From NCBI GenBank assembly GCA_963837775.1, contig CAWIOX010000010.1, positions 1 to 64,000 on the forward strand: a stretch of DNA of 64,000 nucleotides, given 5' to 3'. The position numbers and the translations under genes are program-made. Source of the stretch: CAWIOX01 sp963837775 (GTDB lineage Bacteria; Pseudomonadota; Gammaproteobacteria; Burkholderiales; Burkholderiaceae_D). The notes below the pieces were generated by a model, which searched no databases, was not told the origin of the DNA, and saw only the letters and a program-made list of their open reading frames with translations. Shown in pieces: positions 18,864 to 28,181 of this stretch; positions within the stretch are counted from its first letter, which is position 1; each line of letters begins with the position of its first letter.

Positions 18864-19468
18864 TTGAGTGTTTAACGCGAAACCGCGCGTCGGGATAAGG
18901 ATGCACTACGTGTGGCTCCGGCAGCCATTTATTGGCCATACGAAAGAACCGCTGCCAAGTCAGGCGACTGCGCTGGCTGCGTCTCTTCAGCATACGCCAC
19001 CAACAATCCATCAAACGGAAGCGTATCGCATACAATCGTCTCAAATTACCTGGAATAGCATGGTAATTGAAGTACCCGCGTAGGACCGCGTTGAGCCATC
19101 GACCTGTCTCAGGTACTGATCGGTGCATGGTACGACGCAGAACTAATTTGATTTCCGCCAGCTTCGCCCGCATCCGCTTTGCCATCGTCGTGCGTTTAAG
19201 CTCAAACCAGCCATTGGCACGCGAGGTGGAACAGATGTGCGTAAAACCGAGGAAGTCGAATGTCTCAGCTTTGCGCCGGCCATGCCGTTGGTTCCATGCA
19301 TTTGCGAAACGGCCAAAGGCAATCAGTCTGGTCTTCTCGGGGTGCAACGATAGCCCAAAGGCCTGCGCACGGTCTTTGAGGTCGGACAGGAATCGGTCTG
19401 CCTCAAAGCGGTGCTCAAATCCCAGGACGGTATCATCCATGTATGTACGGTCAAGCGTGGACACTCTT
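18859..19468 (-). pseudogene. Group II intron reverse transcriptase/maturase, C-terminal fragment
   Basis: The fragment begins at the active-site box YMDDTVLGFEHRFEADRFL (the YxDD of reverse transcriptases) and continues through GLSLHPEKTRLIAFGRFA, FDFLGFTHIC (palm/thumb) and the maturase domain (WLNAVLRGYFNYHAIPGN, WWRMLKRRSQRSRLTWQRF). About half the protein (RT motifs 1-4) is missing upstream, where an IS3 end replaces it. Not functional alone. Confidence 0.85.
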
Positions 19469-19472
19469 GTTT

Positions 19473-19719
19473 TAAGCTGCCAGCGCTTGTTTGAAGGTTT
19501 CTGCAAATAGTGCCGGCGATATGTAGCCAAGGCGTGAGTGACGCCGCTGGCGGTTGTAAAAAATCTCGATATATTCCTGGATCGCCGCCCTTGCATTGGC
19601 ACGCGTCTGATAGCGATGGTGATGCGTCAGTTCGTTCTTCAGGCTGCCCCAGAAACTTTCCATCGGCGCGTCATAGCAGTTGCCCTTGCGGGACATGGGG
19701 TGTATTTGCACAAACGGTG
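19473..19719 (-). pseudogene. IS3-family transposase OrfB, C-terminal fragment
   Basis: The integrase-core end of an IS3 OrfB is readable: SRKGNCYDAPMESFWGSLKN (with the last catalytic Glu), ELTHHHRYQTRANARAAIQ, YIEIFYNRQRRHSRLGYISP and the stop. The DD part upstream is absent. Its left side joins the intron fragment and its right side an unrelated sequence, so it marks a recombination junction. Confidence 0.85.
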
Positions 19720-19851
19720 CCAAAGTTCCACAGAATCCATAAATCAGCCGTTTTTTGAGTCAACCGATACTTTGCCCCTCCGGTGCATCAAATCGTCGAA
19801 CATAGGGCGTTCTGAGAAGCCGGTTTTTCTGGTTTTTGCAATTTCCCATCT

Positions 19852-20085
19852 TCAACTTTTGTGTGGCGGCGGATTTTTTGGGCGGACGAGTCCCACCAAA
19901 TCCACCATTTCGTCGTCCGAGAAGTCGAATTCCCCATGCAAGTTGAAATGGCGCCAAGTAGCCACCGATCCGTTGCGGATGGCTTCGATCAAGTCCGCCT
20001 TGTGCGCCGGATCGGGCTCCTGATCCAGCACCCGGGTCAGAAACAGGTAATTCCAGCAGATGATTGCGTTCTTGATCAGCCGCCG
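19852..20085 (-). pseudogene. Tn3-family transposase, C-terminal fragment
   Basis: The minus-strand reading LIKNAIICWNYLFLTRVLDQ, ADLIEAIRNGSVATWRHFN, LHGEFDFSDDEMVDLVGL and PKNPPP before the stop is the characteristic tail of Tn3-family TnpA proteins. About 75 of an expected 950-1000 residues remain. At about 20085 it is fused, in a different frame, to the transposition ATPase, which marks the breakpoint. Confidence 0.75.
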
Positions 20086-20089
20086 GCAA

Positions 20090-20776
20090 ATCGCGTTGCG
20101 CTGCTGCGGCGAGCAGTTCGGCAGCCATCGTGGTCAGGATGCGGTAATTGCCGGCGGCGTGATCGCACAGGGTGTGGCGCAGCTGAGGCGTCATCAGGCT
20201 GGCGTTACCCGCGCCGCCGAGCAAGTGATCGAGGCAGGCAAGCAGCTCATCGCGACTGGCGAACTCGGTGGCAAGCCGGGTGCGGATGCGGCTGCCCAAG
20301 GGAATGAGTTCCTCGCGGCGCAGTTTCTCGATCAGCCTGGCATCGCCGGCGATGATGATGCACAGCAGCGGCTGGGAATCGAAGCGGGCACTGGCCAGCA
20401 GGCGCAGCTCCGACAACACTTGCGGCGTCATTTCCTGCGCTTCGTCAATCAGCAGGACCGGCCGGCAATGGCTCGATTCGAGATGATTGAACCAGCGCTC
20501 GCGCAAGGCCTTGAAGCCGCCCCAACGATTGCTTGGCCGCAGCGGCACCGCAAAGATGTCGCCGAGCTCACGATAGAAGTCGGCCATATTGCTCTGCGGG
20601 TGGTTGATGGCGCCGACGGTGATGTCAGGCTGTTTTTTAAGGCGTTCGGCAAGCAGGCGCAATACGATGCTCTTGCCGCTGCCAGGATCGCCGTGGATCA
20701 TGGCGAAACCACCTGCTTGTCGTTGCCCCCGCAACACCCGGGCCGCTATCCGGGTGTTCTCTTCCGTCGCTGTCAA
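20090..20776 (-). pseudogene. Transposition AAA ATPase (TniB/ExeA-like), truncated at both ends
   Basis: TATEENTRIAARVLRGQRQAGGF precedes Walker A (GDPGSGKS); then come DFYRELGDIFAVPL, NRWGGFKALRERW, Walker B (PVLLIDEAQEM), sensor region LLASARFDSQPLLCIIIAGD and IPLGSRIRTRL. These are hallmarks of the target-selection ATPases that partner DDE transposases. The N-terminus seems to start within the family domain (TTG codon, no ribosome site), and the C-terminus runs into the Tn3 remnant. No partner transposase is nearby. Confidence 0.78.
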
Positions 20777-20807
20777 GGTGGAGCTACCGGACGCTCACAG
20801 CCGGGCA

Positions 20808-21548
20808 TCATTCAGGCAAATGCGGCAGCACGAACGATAGCGTCGCCAGGTGTTCGTCGCGGTTCGTCTTCGCAGGATCCGAAGGCGGCGTGACGAGCGT
20901 TGCAGTAACGACGTTGAGGCCCTGGTTGCGCACCTTGATCGTGGCGATGCCGTCGGCGCCGGTCTTCACCGGTTGCGAGTCGGGGTCGGTGACGAAGTCG
21001 GGCTGCACGCTGGCGCCCTGCACGGGCTTGCCTTCATAAAGCACCCGGACCGTAAGTGCCTGGCCCATCTGCTCCGGCAGCTGCTTTGCGAGCGGCACGA
21101 TCTGCAGCTTGTGGGCGGGCAGCACAGGCGGCGCCACATTCAACCGGCGCAGGTGTACCGTGTACTTGAAGGTGTGCTCGCTGATCGTCGCGTCGGGAAC
21201 CTCGTCTTTTCCCTTGTTGTACCACTTGCCGTCGGGCGTCTTGCACCACGGGCCGTGGTCGAAACTTGCAGCGACGATTGCAGGCTGGTTGTCGGTGTTC
21301 ACCACGACCAGCGGCCCATTGGGCGCGAGCTGCGTCGACACCTCCTTGCCGTTCTCGTCATAGGCCGCGACGGTTTTCACCTTGTGCAGGCGCTTCACCA
21401 TGTCCAGGTCATCGGCGCCGACACCGTAGATCAACGCGAGTTGGTTCGCGCGCTGCGCAAACCAAATGCCATGGGCATTCGCCACGTTCGCGGCGCCCAG
21501 GCCCGCGATCACGCTCGCCACGAGGGCCAGTTTACTGAGAGTCTTCAT
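20808..21548 (-). CDS. DUF4198 periplasmic protein, probable metal-uptake accessory
   Basis: 246 residues with a signal peptide cleaved before HGIWFA (residues 1-25). The mature N-terminus begins with His. The C-terminal half is an Ig-like fold (LTVRVLYEGKPVQGASVQ, TGADGIATIKVRNQGLNVV). DUF4198 proteins are periplasmic or membrane-linked components of nickel/cobalt and related metal uptake, similar to NikK/CbtA-linked proteins. Function here is inferred from family and from the PepSY/porin genes across the promoter. It is transcribed away from the AraC gene. Confidence 0.8.
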   Translation of the reverse strand: MKTLSKLALVASVIAGLGAANVANAHGIWFAQRANQLALIYGVGADDLDMVKRLHKVKTVAAYDENGKEVSTQLAPNGPLVVVNTDNQPAIVAASFDHGPWCKTPDGKWYNKGKDEVPDATISEHTFKYTVHLRRLNVAPPVLPAHKLQIVPLAKQLPEQMGQALTVRVLYEGKPVQGASVQPDFVTDPDSQPVKTGADGIATIKVRNQGLNVVTATLVTPPSDPAKTNRDEHLATLSFVLPHLPE

Positions 21549-21831
21549 TACTTCTCCTATCGTCTGGTGGTTAAAACAAGAACAGCGATCACGAGGGATC
21601 CTGGCAAGAGAATTCTAGTCGCCGCGTTGCAGGAAATCTTGGATGGATTTGTTGCGCGTGGCGCGTACTCGAACTTCAAGACTTCCTGCTGATCCACGCC
21701 ATCACAGCGCAATATTGTGCATTTTCAGAAGCGTGATTCAACAGAATCTATGGCGCCAAACTACTAATATCATTTGTGGGGGTCAAAGAACCGCCAACAC
21801 AGGAGAAATTGAAAATGAGGAGACATCTGAA

Positions 21832-22209
21832 ATGTCAAATATGACTATGCATACCAGTATCGCCTGGGCCATTCCTTACATAGACGAGCATCTCGATGAA
21901 CGCCTGTCGCTCAATGAGCTGGCCGCCAAGGCCGGACTCAGCGTGTGGCGTTTCTGCGTGGTGTTCCGCCAGCATACCGGCGTCCCGCCGCGCCGCTACA
22001 TCTGGGGACAACGCCTGAAGAAGGTGCAGTCGCTGATCGCCGGCGGCGAGTCTCCGGCATCTGCCGCATTGATGACCGGCTTCTACGACCATAGCCATCT
22101 TTGCAGGCACTTCAAGAACGCCTACGGCATGTCGCCAAGGCAGTATGTCAATCGCCACCGCAGTGCCCATGCCGCCGTGGACTGCAACCATGAACGGGAG
22201 GCAGCATGA
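21832..22209 (+). CDS. Short AraC-family regulator (HTH domain only)
   Basis: About 125 residues consisting almost only of the two-HTH AraC domain: LSLNELAAKAGLSVWRFCVVF, HTGVPPRRYIWGQRLKKVQSL, PASAALMTGFYDHSHLCRHFK and YGMSPRQYVNRHR. No ligand domain is present. AGGAG nine bases upstream supports ATG 21832. The stop overlaps the start of the PepSY gene as ATGA, so the two are coupled. It probably regulates this small operon and perhaps the divergent DUF4198 gene. Confidence 0.88.
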   Translation: MSNMTMHTSIAWAIPYIDEHLDERLSLNELAAKAGLSVWRFCVVFRQHTGVPPRRYIWGQRLKKVQSLIAGGESPASAALMTGFYDHSHLCRHFKNAYGMSPRQYVNRHRSAHAAVDCNHEREAA

Positions 22210-23255
22210 AATTCTCTTATAAATGGCATGGCCGCATCGGTCAGTTTCTCGCCCCGCTACTCGCGATCCAGGCCTTGGGTGGCGCCATCCTGTTGTGGAT
22301 GCAGCCGCTGCCGGCGCCCCAGGAGAGCCCGGTCGCGGTGCAAGCCTGGGCCTCGGCAGTGGACCAGGGCGTGGCCGCACTGGCACGCCAATATCCGGCG
22401 GCGAAAATCGAGTACGTGAACTTGCCGAATGACGCACAGGCGCCTGTGAGCGTGCGCCTGCTCGCGTCGCCTTCCAACGAAAGCGGCTGGGCAGATATCG
22501 ACGTCGCGCATGGCACGGCCGGCACACTGCAGCCGGACAACAGCAAGGCGAGGACATTTCTGTATGGCCTGCACGAACGATTGCTGCTTGCCGATGTCGG
22601 CGTCTGGGTGCTGCGCGCGATCGCGCTAATCGCATTGGCGCTGGTTGCGATGGGGCTGCGTGCCTGGTGGCGCGTGCGGAAGCTGCCGTCGATCACACCA
22701 TGGCGGCGCGTGCATCGCCTGGTCGGACCGGTGGCCGTCTTGCCGGTGGCGATGATACTGGTCACCGGCTTCGTGCTGCGCTCACCCGAATGGGCGAGCG
22801 CGTTGTTATCGGCCAAGCCGGCTCAGGCAGCTGCCGCCCCCAGCGTCGCAGCGCCGGCTGCCACCGGGCCGCAGGCGGCGACGCTGGGCCAGGCGCTCGC
22901 CGCGGCTTCGGCCGCGCTGCCGCAGGCGCGCCCTCTTCGCATCTACCCGCCCCGCAAGGGTCAGCTGCGCGTGCGGATGCGCGGCGACGAGTGGCATCCC
23001 CTCGGCCTGAACAACGTGTTCGTGAGCACCGCCGACGCCTCGGTGCAGCGCATCATGCGCGCCGCCGACCAGCCGCTGAGCGTGCGCTATCTCAACGTCG
23101 TCTACCCGCTGCACGTCGCTGCGCTACCTGCCAGCATGGGCGTGGCGGGCGCGATCATGGCGCGCGTGCTGTGGACGCTGCTCGCGCTGGCGCTCGCGGG
23201 ACTGGCCCTGACAGGCACGGTGCAACGCTTCAAGACGCAATCGAAACAGAAATAG
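22206..23255 (+). CDS. PepSY-associated transmembrane protein
   Basis: 349 residues with four membrane helices (about 11-32, 133-155, 170-192 and near the C-terminus at 318-338) and two periplasmic domains. This is the layout of PepSY_TM proteins (KWHGRIGQFLAPLLAIQALGG; RRVHRLVGPVAVLPVAMILVTGF; YPLHVAALP). Family members sit beside siderophore receptors or metal porins and are thought to act as ferric-reductase-like or accessory uptake proteins. It overlaps the AraC stop by four bases and is followed after 32 bases by a porin, indicating one operon. Confidence 0.82.
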   Translation: MKFSYKWHGRIGQFLAPLLAIQALGGAILLWMQPLPAPQESPVAVQAWASAVDQGVAALARQYPAAKIEYVNLPNDAQAPVSVRLLASPSNESGWADIDVAHGTAGTLQPDNSKARTFLYGLHERLLLADVGVWVLRAIALIALALVAMGLRAWWRVRKLPSITPWRRVHRLVGPVAVLPVAMILVTGFVLRSPEWASALLSAKPAQAAAAPSVAAPAATGPQAATLGQALAAASAALPQARPLRIYPPRKGQLRVRMRGDEWHPLGLNNVFVSTADASVQRIMRAADQPLSVRYLNVVYPLHVAALPASMGVAGAIMARVLWTLLALALAGLALTGTVQRFKTQSKQK

Positions 23256-23287
23256 AAATAGACAACAACTCTTGGGAGACAATTCAA

Positions 23288-24397
23288 ATGCAAGCAAAGT
23301 CAACTGCAATCAAAGCAATCCTTGCGCCTGCCGTTCTCGCCGCTTCGCTCGCCGGAACCGCTTTCGCTCAATCCAATGTGACCTTGTCCGGTGCGGTGGA
23401 CCTGGCCCTTGCGCATGGCTCCGGCAGCATCAGCAATCAAACCCGAATGGACAGCAACGATCTTGGGGCCACAAAGCTCTCCTTCAAGGGTTTCGAGGAT
23501 CTTGGCGGCGGACTCAAGGCGGGGTTCTGGCTGGAGGCTGGCGCCAACGCCGACACCGGCACTGGCCAAAACACCAACACCAACAACCAGCCCTCCGGCG
23601 CTACAGGCAATGGTGGCCTCACCTTCAACCGTCGTTCGCATGTCAGCCTGGGAGGCGACTGGGGTGAAATTCGCCTTGGCCGCGACTTCACGCCCCAATA
23701 CATGGGCCTTGCCGACTTCGATCCGTTCGACGTCGGCGGCAGCGGAATCATCGAGGTGATGAATTCCTCGATCGTCGGCCCGACTGCGGTCCGCGCCTCC
23801 AACAGCATCTCGTACCTCTACGGCCATGGCTTCAACGCCGCTGCGATCGGATACGGGCCAAGGGGATTCAGCGGCTCGGGCTTCCAGTTCCACGCCATGT
23901 ACTACATGGGTGAAAATCCCGGCGGGTCAGCCACCTCCAAGGATGGCAACGGTTACGGCGCTCGCGCCGTCTACTCGACCGGCAAGTTCACGGTTTCCGG
24001 TGCAGTCGGCGGGACTAGCTACGCAGCGGGCGACGTCCGGCGGAACAATGCTGGCGCGAGCTATGACTTCGGCGTGGTGCGCGTCATGGGCATGTACGAG
24101 TGGGACAAGAAGGGTGCGATCAGCGCCAGGGGCTGGCTGGCGGGCGCGATGGTCCCTGTCGGCGCCGACACGATCCGGGTTGCGTACTCGCGTTACGGCA
24201 CCGATGCGGCAGGCAGCCCGACGGCCAAGAAGTGGGCTGTAGGTTATCTCCATCCATTGTCGAAGCGCACTACCTTGTATACGGCCGCCGCTCACGTGAG
24301 CAACGAGGGGACGTCTGCCTCGGCGCTGAACGGTTCCGTGACCGCCCCGGGCCAGTCCTCCAACGGATTTGACTTCGGGATCCTGCATACCTTCTAA
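23288..24397 (+). CDS. Gram-negative porin
   Basis: 369 residues with a signal peptide ending AFAQ (about residue 28), SNVTLSGAVDLALAHG as the first strand, the LSFKGFEDLGGGLKAGFWLEAG block, FNRRSHVSLGGDWGEIRLGRDF, and a terminal Phe (GILHTF) as required for BAM insertion. This is a betaproteobacterial trimeric general porin. Placement after AraC and PepSY suggests controlled expression with a metal or iron uptake operon. Confidence 0.92.
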   Translation: MQAKSTAIKAILAPAVLAASLAGTAFAQSNVTLSGAVDLALAHGSGSISNQTRMDSNDLGATKLSFKGFEDLGGGLKAGFWLEAGANADTGTGQNTNTNNQPSGATGNGGLTFNRRSHVSLGGDWGEIRLGRDFTPQYMGLADFDPFDVGGSGIIEVMNSSIVGPTAVRASNSISYLYGHGFNAAAIGYGPRGFSGSGFQFHAMYYMGENPGGSATSKDGNGYGARAVYSTGKFTVSGAVGGTSYAAGDVRRNNAGASYDFGVVRVMGMYEWDKKGAISARGWLAGAMVPVGADTIRVAYSRYGTDAAGSPTAKKWAVGYLHPLSKRTTLYTAAAHVSNEGTSASALNGSVTAPGQSSNGFDFGILHTF

Positions 24398-24411
24398 CCG
24401 TAATCCCTCTG

Positions 24412-24463
24412 TCGGGGCTCGGAGAATTGCACGCGCCAGCCATACAAACCTCCGGGGCCCCGA
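24412..24463 (+). terminator. Long inverted repeat after the porin gene
   Basis: TCGGGGC-t-CGGAG (24412-24424) pairs with CTCCG-gg-CCCCGA (24450-24463) around a 25-base loop. It lies between the porin stop and the ferredoxin start. No T-run follows, so it could be an mRNA-stabilising structure rather than a terminator. Confidence 0.45.
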
Positions 24464-24505
24464 ATGAACATCCATAAAAATGCTCGATTAACTCAGGAGA
24501 AAACA

Positions 24506-24826
24506 ATGTCCAAAGTTACCTTTATCGAACCCTCAGGCAACGCCGTCGATATCGAAGTCGCGGGTGGCTGGAGCCTCATGCAGGCCGCCACCAGCAATGG
24601 CGTCGACGGCATCGAAGCCGAATGCGGCGGTTCCTGCGCTTGCGCTACCTGCCATTGCTACGTCGAAAGTCATGCTGAATTGCTGACGCCTCCCGCCAAG
24701 GACGAACTGGCGCTGCTCGATCATGTTGCCGCCGAGCGCCGGCCGAACAGCCGCCTTGCCTGCCAAATCAAGATGAGCTGCGGCCTGGACGGTATCGTCG
24801 TGCGTTTGCCCGCCAGCCAAGTCTGA
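24506..24826 (+). CDS. [2Fe-2S] ferredoxin, putidaredoxin type
   Basis: 106 residues. Cluster ligands are Cys40-x5-Cys46-x2-Cys49 and Cys86, as in putidaredoxin/adrenodoxin; an extra Cys44 sits inside the loop. The C-terminal LACQIKMSCGLDG region is typical of electron donors to cytochrome P450s. An AGGAG lies upstream of the ATG. The partner reductase follows eight bases downstream. No P450 or hydroxylase gene is visible in the neighbourhood, so the electron acceptor is encoded elsewhere. Confidence 0.93.
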   Translation: MSKVTFIEPSGNAVDIEVAGGWSLMQAATSNGVDGIEAECGGSCACATCHCYVESHAELLTPPAKDELALLDHVAAERRPNSRLACQIKMSCGLDGIVVRLPASQV

Positions 24827-24834
24827 GTACGATC

Positions 24835-26049
24835 ATGCCTACTCGTCCGATTGTCATTGTCGGCGCCGGCCAGGCAGGTCTTCAGGTTGCCGAGTCGCTG
24901 CGCGGCGAAGGCTGGGAAGGCGACGTCATCCTGCTCGGCGACGAGCCTCATGCGCCCTACCACCGGCCGCCGCTGTCCAAGGCCTATCTGCTCGGCCAGG
25001 CGACGGCCGCGCAACTCACCATGCGCAGTTCCGAGGCGCTGGCGCGCAAAAACATTAGCCTGCGCACGGGGATCAGGGTTGAACGCATTGACCGGGAGAG
25101 CCGCGAACTGCATTTCAGCCATGGCGGCAGCCTGCCATATCACCGCCTGGTCTTGGCCACCGGCACGCGTGCCCGTTCACTGGCCGGGCCCGACCTGGCC
25201 GGGGTGTTTTCGTTGCGCGGACTCGACGATTGCCGGCAGATCGCCGCTGCGCTCGAAGCGGCCGAGAACGTCGTCGTCATCGGCGGCGGCTTCATTGGTC
25301 TTGAATTTGCCGCCGCTGCCCGTAAAAAGGGCAAATCGGTAAGCCTCATCGAGGTGAGTGAGCGCCTTATGGCACGTGCCGTGTCGCCGTTCATTTCAGA
25401 GTGGTTTGCGCAGTTACATTGTGGTCATGGGGTCCGCTTGTGCATGTCGGCGCAGATTGTTGCCTTTGCTGGCGAGAACGGCCGGATCCATGCGCTCAAT
25501 CTGGCCGATGGCAGGCAAATTCCGGCCGATCTTGTGGTTCTCGGCATCGGCGTCGTTGCTAACGACGAACTGGCTGAAGCCGCGGGTTTGCAGGTCGAGC
25601 GAGGCATCGTTGTCGACGATTGCGGACGCACTGCTGATGCAGCCATTTTTGCGGCCGGGGATTGCACAGCCACGCGCCGTGCCGACGGTGGCCTGCGACG
25701 TCTCGAGTCGGTGCAGAATGCCGTCGAGCAGGGCAAGGCTGTCGCTGCCGCCGTTCTCGACAAGGAAAAGCCCTTTCTTGCTACGCCCTGGTTCTGGTCC
25801 GACCAGTACGACGCCAAGCTCCAAATGGTCGGCACCAGCGCCGGGCATGACCGGATGGTCTTGCGCGGCAACCCGGCCGACGGCAAGTTCTCTGCCTTCT
25901 ATTTCCGCGATAGCCAGTTGATTGGCATCGATAGCATCAACTGCCCGCAGGACCACATGCTCGGGCGCAAACTGTTCGACCAGGGGGTGTCGCCGACGCC
26001 GGAGCAGGCTGCTGATGAGGTGCTGGTGCTGAACTCCCTGCTTGCGTAG
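24835..26049 (+). CDS. NAD(P)H:ferredoxin reductase, putidaredoxin-reductase type
   Basis: 404 residues. The FAD motif is near the N-terminus (VIVGAGQAGLQVAESLR), with APYHRPPLSKAYL and LVLATGTRARSL following. The NAD motif is at about 145 (VVVIGGGFIGLEFAAAA), and the second FAD contact is IFAAGDCTATR. The C-terminal domain has PWFWSDQYDAKLQMVG. It would pass electrons from NADH to the adjacent ferredoxin. After the stop the sequence becomes a mosaic of mobile-element pieces. Confidence 0.93.
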   Translation: MPTRPIVIVGAGQAGLQVAESLRGEGWEGDVILLGDEPHAPYHRPPLSKAYLLGQATAAQLTMRSSEALARKNISLRTGIRVERIDRESRELHFSHGGSLPYHRLVLATGTRARSLAGPDLAGVFSLRGLDDCRQIAAALEAAENVVVIGGGFIGLEFAAAARKKGKSVSLIEVSERLMARAVSPFISEWFAQLHCGHGVRLCMSAQIVAFAGENGRIHALNLADGRQIPADLVVLGIGVVANDELAEAAGLQVERGIVVDDCGRTADAAIFAAGDCTATRRADGGLRRLESVQNAVEQGKAVAAAVLDKEKPFLATPWFWSDQYDAKLQMVGTSAGHDRMVLRGNPADGKFSAFYFRDSQLIGIDSINCPQDHMLGRKLFDQGVSPTPEQAADEVLVLNSLLA

Positions 26050-26190
26050 CTGTTGGCCGGAAGGGAGTTGTCAGAAGTTGCATCCCGACGACGATACGCA
26101 GCAGGTCGATGAGTGCCTTCTGGGTGGCAGTAATCTGGCGGTGCGCGTTGAAATCGGCGGGTGTTGCGGCCTTCCTGCAAGGGAGATGCA

Positions 26191-26334
26191 GTGATTCGAT
26201 TACTGATTGCCAGCGGCCATCCGGCGCTGTGCGAAAGCCTGTCCACTTTCTTCGCGCTGGTGAAGGCAGAAACAACCAGGGAAACAGAGCGGCACATAAA
26301 CTGCATGTATTGCAACACCTACAGTATTTTCTGA
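26191..26334 (+). pseudogene. N-terminal stub of a response regulator
   Basis: From a GTG preceded by GGGAG, the frame reads VIRLLIASGHPALCESLSTFFALV, the opening strand and helix of a NarL/LuxR-type receiver domain, though the usual DD acidic pair has become SG. It then runs into unrelated residues and stops after 47 codons. It is truncated by the adjacent ISNCY piece. The assignment rests on one short motif. Confidence 0.35.
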
Positions 26335-26569
26335 CGAAAGAATTACAAATTTTTTTAATCAAAACATGGCCGGCAGGCACGACCAGTTGATTGATCTGGT
26401 CCAATAGTTCCGGCGTGAGCAGGCTGACGTTGTCCATGAGCGTCTGAAAATGGTATTGCGATCGATCAAAATCACCATGTCCCAGCATCTCGCGTATGGT
26501 GTTGTGATGACTCACAAGTTCATGCAGCCGGTCATAGTCAATATTCAAATCCAATCTCAATCGCCGCAT
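26335..26569 (-). pseudogene. ISNCY-type transposase, internal fragment
   Basis: RLRLDLNIDYDRLHELVSHH, IREMLGHGDFD, YHFQTLMDNVSLLTPELLDQ and VVPAGHVLIKK match the pre-catalytic region of ISNCY-family transposases. Both ends are lost: downstream it becomes unrelated sequence after IKK, and upstream it meets an IS5 piece. Confidence 0.75.
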
Positions 26570-26649
26570 ACAAAAATTGGCTACAACGCCATCCCGGGAC
26601 GGCCATTGCGCTTATCCACTTCTGGTGCAATCTGTTCTTCCAACAATTG

Positions 26650-27067
26650 AAATAGCGTTGTGCGCAGCAGCAGGTCCATGTACGAAGACGGGCCAGATTT
26701 GCGCGGCACGCCGACCGTATCGATCGGCGGCGATGGCGCGTACGACACCAGGCGATGTCACGCGGCCATTGCCGCTCGCAATGCCCAGCCGTCGATTCCA
26801 CCGCGTGAGGGCGCGACGCATTGGTCGCAGCGCACGCCAGGCGCGCTCTGGCGCAACGACGCGATCGACGCCATTGCCCACGGCAGTCGGCGGGACTGGA
26901 AAGCTGCCACCGGCTATCACCGGCGTTCGCTTGCCGAAACCTTGATGTATCGTCTGAAAGCACTCACGGGCAGGGAACTGGTGGCGCGCACGATTGGCCC
27001 CCAGGCAACCGAGGTGGCCATTCGTGCCGGCGCACTCGCGCGCCCGCACTCCGTCCGTATCGCGTAA
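26650..27067 (+). pseudogene. IS5-family transposase, C-terminal fragment
   Basis: GGDGAYDTRRCHAAIAARNA, PREGATHWSQRTPGALWRND, WKAATGYHRRSLAETLMYRL and ALTGRELVARTI form the end of an IS5/IS4-type DDE transposase, including the YxRRSLxE-like Y-2-R-3-E element. The N-terminal half is missing. It directly precedes the truncated binding-protein gene and probably caused its loss of the 5' end. Confidence 0.8.
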
Positions 27068-27139
27068 ATTTAATGTCGTATCAGGCATGTCGCCGTCAGA
27101 TTCGATTTATGCAACAACGCCGATCCATAGAGCAATATT

Positions 27140-27976
27140 AAGGCCCAGAATAGCACCGGCAAGATTGTGTGGGATGTTGCCGACCTGGCGCCCCACTTTT
27201 GCATCCGCGGCGCCGAACAGGGCCTGATCGAGAAACTCGATTTCAGCAAGGTCCCGAATGCCGCCAGCATGCCGAAGGAATACAAGACACCGTATTCCGT
27301 GGCTTACGAGTTCTATTCGAACGTGCTCGCCTACAACCCGGACAAATATCCGGGCAAGGCGCCTTCGAGCTGGGCGGACTTTTGGGATGTAAAAAAATTT
27401 CCCGGCCGCCGCGCCCTGCGCAGTCATGCCCTGGCGACGCTCGAAGCGGCATTGCTGGCAGATGACGTGCCGCGCAACAAACTCTATCCGCTCGACGTCG
27501 ACCGCGCCTTCCGCAAGCTGGAAGAGATCAAGCCGCATATCACCGTTTGGTGGACCTCCGGCGGCCAGTCGGCGCAATTGCTGATTGACGGCGAAGTCGA
27601 CATGATCATGACCTGGAACGGCCGTGTCAGCGCACTGCAGAAGAATGGCAAGAAGGTGGACTACACCTACAACGACTGCATCCTGCAAAACACGCACCTG
27701 TGCATCCTGAAGAACGCGCCGAACCTGAAGACGGCGATGACCGTCGTCAATGCCGCCATCACACCGGAGTACCAGGCCAACCTGCCGCAGCATATCGACT
27801 ACGGTCAGGGCAATCCGGCGGTATTCAAAACTGGCAAGATCTCTCCGGAACGCGCCGCCGAGCTGCCCAACTCCCCCGTCAACGTCGGCAAGCAGGCGCT
27901 CATGTCCTATACCTGCTGGGCTTCGCCCGCGGGAGAAAAAGCGGAAAAACGCTGGCAGGAATTCATGCAAAAATAA
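27140..27976 (+). pseudogene. Polyamine-type ABC substrate-binding protein, 5'-truncated
   Basis: About 275 C-terminal residues of a PotD-like protein remain: IVWDVADLAPHFCIRGAEQG, YKTPYSVAYEFYSNVLAYN, SWADFWDVKKFPGRRALRS, VWWTSGGQSAQLLIDGEVDM and the stop after WQEFMQK. The signal peptide and the first 70 or so residues are gone, replaced by an IS5 end. The remaining frame is clean, so the loss may be recent. Related to spermidine/putrescine or amine uptake. An orphan start with a signal-peptide beginning occurs at 32990. Confidence 0.85.
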
Positions 27977-27982
27977 GTCTGC

Positions 27983-28181
27983 GGGCAGTCTGAAGAAAGC
28001 CATCATCCATCGGAAGAATTCGCAGTTCTATCGCAGCAAGCATGGCGCCGAGGTGGGCGATATGTTTATGAGCCTGATTTATACCTGCGAGTCGTACCAG
28101 ACCAATCCGTTCGAGTATCTGCAGGCATTGCAACAGCACACCGACGCGGTGGCCCAGTATCCGCATCAATGGCAGCCATAG
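27983..28181 (+). pseudogene. IS66-family TnpC transposase, C-terminal fragment
   Basis: LKKAIIHRKNSQFYRSKHGA, VGDMFMSLIYTCESYQTNPF and EYLQALQQHTDAVAQYP before the stop form the typical tail of IS66 TnpC. Only about 65 residues remain. It begins right after the binding-protein stop. Confidence 0.85.
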
